DNA of 64,000 bases from Lophius americanus. Taxonomy: Eukaryota; Chordata; Actinopteri; Lophiiformes; Lophiidae. The notes beneath the pieces were generated by a model, which was not told the origin of the DNA, did no database searches, and saw only the letters and a list, made by a program, of their open reading frames with translations. The DNA lies in assembly GCA_037951165.1 (NCBI GenBank), contig JBBDHG010000028.1, forward strand, positions 7,621,001 to 7,685,000. The letters run 5' to 3'. Below are positions 60,759-64,000 of this stretch, piece after piece; the first letter of the stretch is position 1, and every line of letters starts with the position of its first letter. The position numbers and the translations under genes were made by a program.

Positions 60759-60824
<66 letters not shown>

Positions 60825-60882
60825 GATATATATAGAAATATCTGACAAATATAGATATATATCTATATAGATTATATATATA

Positions 60883-60964
<82 letters not shown>

Positions 60965-61080
60965 TAGATAATATATATATATTTGGCAGATATTTCTATA
61001 TATATCTATAATCTATATCTATAATCTATATATATCTCTATATATCTCTCTATATATATATATGATATAGATATATATCA
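60738..61080. repeat. Palindromic AT block, about 340 bp
   Basis: Long (AT)n runs (60763-60819, 60889-60961) are interspersed with short self-complementary words TATAGATATCTATA and ATATCTATATAG and TAGAAATATCTGACAAATA-type spacers that recur in inverted form (TTTGGCAGATATTTCTA near 60980). It could extrude cruciforms and is a likely assembly-length uncertainty. Confidence 0.9.
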
Positions 61081-61133
61081 TAGGGCATTTCAGGGATCTA
61101 CCCTTGCTGTCAGGGGTGACAGCATAGGTCTAG
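61081..61133 (+). repeat. CTAG-family repeat, terminal 53 bp only
   Basis: Cut off at the AT block. It keeps the clearest terminus in the window: GGGATCTACCCTTGCTGTC, perfect hairpin GCTGTC-AGGGGT-GACAGC, 6-nt spacer ATAGGT, CTAG (61130-61133), then TT. Confidence 0.85.
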
Positions 61134-61949
61134 TTATTCTTTGCAAGACATAGGAAAAAAAGATAAAATCATTAGAGATGTTTGGGGACTTCACATCATG
61201 TATTTTGGTTTGCATGAACAGTCCCCTAAAAAAGCAGAAAGTTCCACACAGAATTGTTGGTGGTAAAGATAGGTAATGTTTTCAGTTCCTTTATTTTTTA
61301 TTTCGCCTGCAACTTGAATCGATATTTTTTTCTACCATTGAATAATGGTCAAATATCCTACAGACTGTGAACTTATTGCATTGCAACTGGAGCTGCGTGT
61401 TGAGCAGAGAGACGTACATCTGGACGGCTGGCCCGGAGCACCTAATTTTCTCTGTAGCTGAAAAGGAGAGAATCACTTCCTGTCTTCTTAAAATGGCCGT
61501 CAGGACTTTTATAGGGCGATCCAGTAAAGGAGATCAACGACAGGAACCCACAGCTACAGAGTGATTCAGCCATACTAAAAGGTAGCACTATGACTTATTA
61601 AACCGCCACATAATGTGAACTCAGATAAACTTATCTAACCCTAACCCATCAGACTCCGACTTAGATACTTGAACCTCTTGAACTCGGGATGAATAGAGAT
61701 ATCATTATAGGCAAACAGCGATCTAAAGAATTCTTTGCTTTCAGAGACGCATGTTCCTATTGCTCATATTTATGGTAATGTAAGTTTTATTCTTTTATTC
61801 ATGGCACTTACTGTACATACCCTGGAGTGTTACAGTTGAACAATCCACTAGTGTACATTGGAAATGGGCTACCATTACATGACACAGCTTAAAAATAGTC
61901 TATAATAGTAGGTTACAAGATGTTTTACTTTAGCATTATTTTATGTTTG
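61134..61949. other. Unrecognised sequence
   Basis: No gene or repeat recognised. Confidence 0.4.
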
Positions 61950-62510
61950 AACTAGGCCTACATTGTACATTGTCATTGTTTTTCGGACAGCAGTGTTTTT
62001 CCCCGAAAACTCAATTTTACAAGCAATCCCCATGGTTGAATTGTTCAAATTAAATCTGAGGTGATTATTAAAATAATCTTTATTTCATTTATCCCATCTT
62101 ACACTGTACATCGTTGTGAAAGGTATCACTGCAATTGACCCATTCCCGAGGAGCAGTGGGTGGCCCCTGTGAAGCCCCCCGGGGAACTTTTTATGGTAAA
62201 ATATATTTAATCCTTGAGTCGATTCATATGCTCCAAATTCTAACCAAATCAGACCAATGGTTGAGAAATTACAGCCCCAATACTTTTGGATATATTAAAG
62301 TGAAGGCTCTCCCATAGTGTCTGAAATATACAACCGACCTCTCTTCCTCACATTAAAGTCTATATGGGCTTAAAAATTTGAAATGATCCGTGAAATTCAA
62401 AAAAAAAGTTCCAGTAAAATATGGTATTTACAAGATAGATGGAGTTGATCGATAATCATTCAATTTTGGCTTAATCGGACAGCGATTAAGAAATGCTGAG
62501 TCAAAGACAT
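61950..62510 (-). repeat. CTAG-family repeat interrupted by a SINE fragment
   Basis: The minus-strand 3' end (AACTAGGCCTACATTG, then 'gtttttccccgaaaactc' and 'ttacaagcaatccccatgg') is separated by a SINE piece from the continuation at 62190: 'gattcatatgctccaaattc', 'ccaatggttgagaaattaca', 'agtgtctgaaatatacaacc', 'ttaaagtctatatgggct', 'gaaatgatccgtgaaat'. After that a second middle-type block (62410-62500) repeats. Confidence 0.8.
62068..62187 (-). repeat. Truncated SINE inserted in a CTAG-family copy
   Basis: On the minus strand: 'ccccggggggcttcacagg', 'ggccacccactgctcctcgg', 'gaatgggtcaattgcag' and an AAATAAAGATTATT tail. It resembles the 3' half of the SINE at 14.9 and 37.1 kb, but is older and lacks the tRNA head. 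Confidence 0.7.
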
Positions 62511-62979
62511 TTCAATCGGATTAGACAGAGAATGAAGAAAAGATGAAAGATGTATTACTAGCAAAGATGTGTGATAATTCATCTATTAGAAAGTCTCTGG
62601 GGCTCAGACTCTTTTGGGGAGATTGAGCTTTAAGGGTCTCTGCCCTGAGCAATGTCATAAAATATCACCTCCACCAGACTACCTTTGGAGTCTGGTGGTG
62701 GTGACTGATGACTCTGCTGAGACTGATAAATGATGATGATGATGGATCTGCTAGCTCTCAGTGTAGATGGGAAGGTGTAAAACCAGCAGAAAGCAAGAAC
62801 TAGATGAATGGAGAGAGACAAATTTAAAGACGGCTACTGATGGGCTAAGCATGCAGGACTGACAGTGTTTGGAAGGATGACGCTACCTGGGCGCAGCTGA
62901 TATCCATTGATGCTCCAAATGGTGGAGCATAGTTGAGAATGAGCACGTGCAAAAGAGGAGGACAATAGAGGCTTCTGCA
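62511..62979. other. Unrecognised, with one imperfect hairpin
   Basis: 14-bp arms with one mismatch (CACCTCCACCAGAC near 62667 and GTCTGGTGGTGGTG near 62690). A short (GAT)n run lies near 62731-62745. No gene recognised. Confidence 0.5.
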
Positions 62980-63230
62980 TTACTGCAGTGCCAGTCTTTG
63001 AGAAAATAGTCTCTATCTGAACTTTCAATAGATCTCCATTTGGACATAAAAATCCCATTAGTGTTGGAAATTCATAACTGACCCTTACTAAAATCACTCA
63101 AGTTACTGAGTTCTATGGCGTATGCAAGGGTTATTGAGTTGTCGTGTTAACATGAAGGATCTGTGGACGCGGTCGCAATCAGGATTTCATAAATACCTGA
63201 AAAGTCAGGGGATATTAATTAAATAATAGT
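62980..63230 (-). repeat. CTAG-family repeat, 5' end
   Basis: The minus-strand 5' part: 'gtgttggaaattcataactg', 'acccttactaaaatcactc', 'gtgttaacatgaaggatctg' and the 5'-terminal hairpin region CCTGAAAAGTCAGGGGATAT followed by TAATTA. The 5' boundary agrees with the plus copies at 11.4, 12.2 and 21.6 kb. Confidence 0.7.
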
Positions 63231-63449
63231 CCGACTGCTTCTATTAGTGTCTTATAGAGCTGCTGAGTTGTTCCCACTAGATACTTTTTTCTAATCATCA
63301 ATTTGATCTTTTTGTGTCAATTCTCATTCTCTCTGATCATGGTAGTATTTAACGTTTTAATTACAAGCAACTGGACAAATGCCACTGAAAATATTTCTCA
63401 AAGTGAAGATCTATCGAGGGTTAAGTCAGGAAAATCATGTTGTCATGAC
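63231..63449. other. Unrecognised sequence
   Basis: No feature recognised. Confidence 0.4.
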
Positions 63450-63711
63450 CCTCAATCTCTCGATCCCCACTCAGTTCTCAAAGATCCATCAGCTTCATCA
63501 TTCATCAGTCTCAGCAGAGCAATCAGCTTCCGCCACCAATGTCCAGACTCAAAGGGGTGGTATACCTTCTTCTGCTCAAGTCAGATACTCTTCAATCACC
63601 ATCTCCCTGAAGAGTCTGAGCTCAAAGGACTTTCTGTTGGACTAGTTATGACATAACTTCCGTTGGAATAAGCATTCATTGTATCTCCATTATCGTCTTT
63701 CCTGATTGAAA
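63450..63711 (+). repeat. Three-copy local repeat (family B)
   Basis: 'tcaatctctcgatccccac', 'agatccatcagcttcatcat', 'tcatcagtctcagcagagc', 'cttccgccaccaatgtccag', 'gatactcttcaatcaccatc', 'ccctgaagagtctgagctc', 'ccgttggaataagcattc' and the end CCTGATTGAAATG. Its overlapping frames (63303-63656 and 63379-63645) are repeat-derived. Confidence 0.65.
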
Positions 63712-64000
63712 TGTCTTATAAACCAACTGAAAATATCAATTTATTTCTGTAAGGTGGGTCATAATCCAATTGGCCATGAATAGAATCCTGTAATTGGTTA
63801 GTTATATAGTTATATGATTTTAAATTCACTGTCTGCAGTGGATAATGACATAACCTTCACATAATGACTTTGTTTTGTGATTGTCCTCCCAAATTACTGT
63901 TTTGTGTTAAAACATGATCAATATTGTACTCAAAAATAGAGTTCTACAAAACCTAAAGGATACCACTTGAACTACTATTCTATCACAGTCAAGGCATGGG
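63712..64000. other. Unrecognised sequence
   Basis: No feature recognised. Confidence 0.4.

Noticed and set aside
63303..63656. 117-codon plus frame near the end of the window
   Set aside because: Most of it lies in the third copy of family B and it has no domain.

Overview
The window looks like non-coding DNA from a teleost fish nuclear genome: an intergenic or long intronic stretch, AT-rich, with long CA and AT microsatellites. The repeats are fish-type: L2-, Rex1-, RTE/Rex3- and L1/Tx1-like LINE fragments, decayed Tc1-type transposons, a tRNA-derived SINE with the fish-style tail, and a Ty3/Gypsy-like scrap. I see no intact protein-coding gene, no rRNA, no tRNA gene and no CRISPR. Most reading frames above 60 codons are chance frames or lie inside repeats. 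All family names come from recognition of motifs, without a database search.

Layout. 1-9.7 kb: mostly unrecognised unique DNA, with a CpG-enriched patch at 1.3-2.2 kb and scattered repeats. 9.7-10 kb: a broken ferritin-heavy-chain-like pseudogene (minus). 11-14.4 kb: dispersed repeats and an LTR/gag-like scrap. 14.9-16.1 kb: a SINE and a broken copy (minus) of a multi-copy fish zinc-finger family. 16.5-24 kb: dispersed repeats and a Tc1 fossil. 25.5-27.8 kb: twin hairpins, then an L2 LINE with a dead reverse transcriptase (minus). 29.4 kb: CA microsatellite. 34.6-36.5 kb: a second, plus-strand pseudogene of the zinc-finger family, with frameshifts and stops. 37-48 kb: a second near-identical SINE, a LINE 3' end, a Tc1 fossil and other repeats. 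48.1-48.9 kb: a Rex1-like reverse-transcriptase fossil (minus). 50-57.3 kb: a Tc1 fragment, a 29-C run, a LINE 3' end, a second RT type and an L1-like ORF1 fossil. 57-64 kb: repeats in both orientations, a Tc1-ended nonautonomous element and a large palindromic AT block.

The most distinctive feature is a dispersed repeat called here the CTAG family: about 20 full or partial copies on both strands. Near-complete copies are about 460-570 bp. They start near TAATTATATCCC with a small hairpin, carry a subterminal inverted repeat (TATATCCCCGAAAA at one end, its reverse complement at the other), and end in a hairpin (GCTGTC/GACAGC), a 6-nt spacer and CTAG followed by TT. This resembles nonautonomous Helitron-like (Helentron/HINE) elements, but the assignment is an inference.

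There is no operon or pathway. The readable history is layered transposition: a SINE fragment lies inside a CTAG-family copy, a LINE tail lies inside a Tc1-ended element, and CTAG-family copies form tandem and inverted composites.
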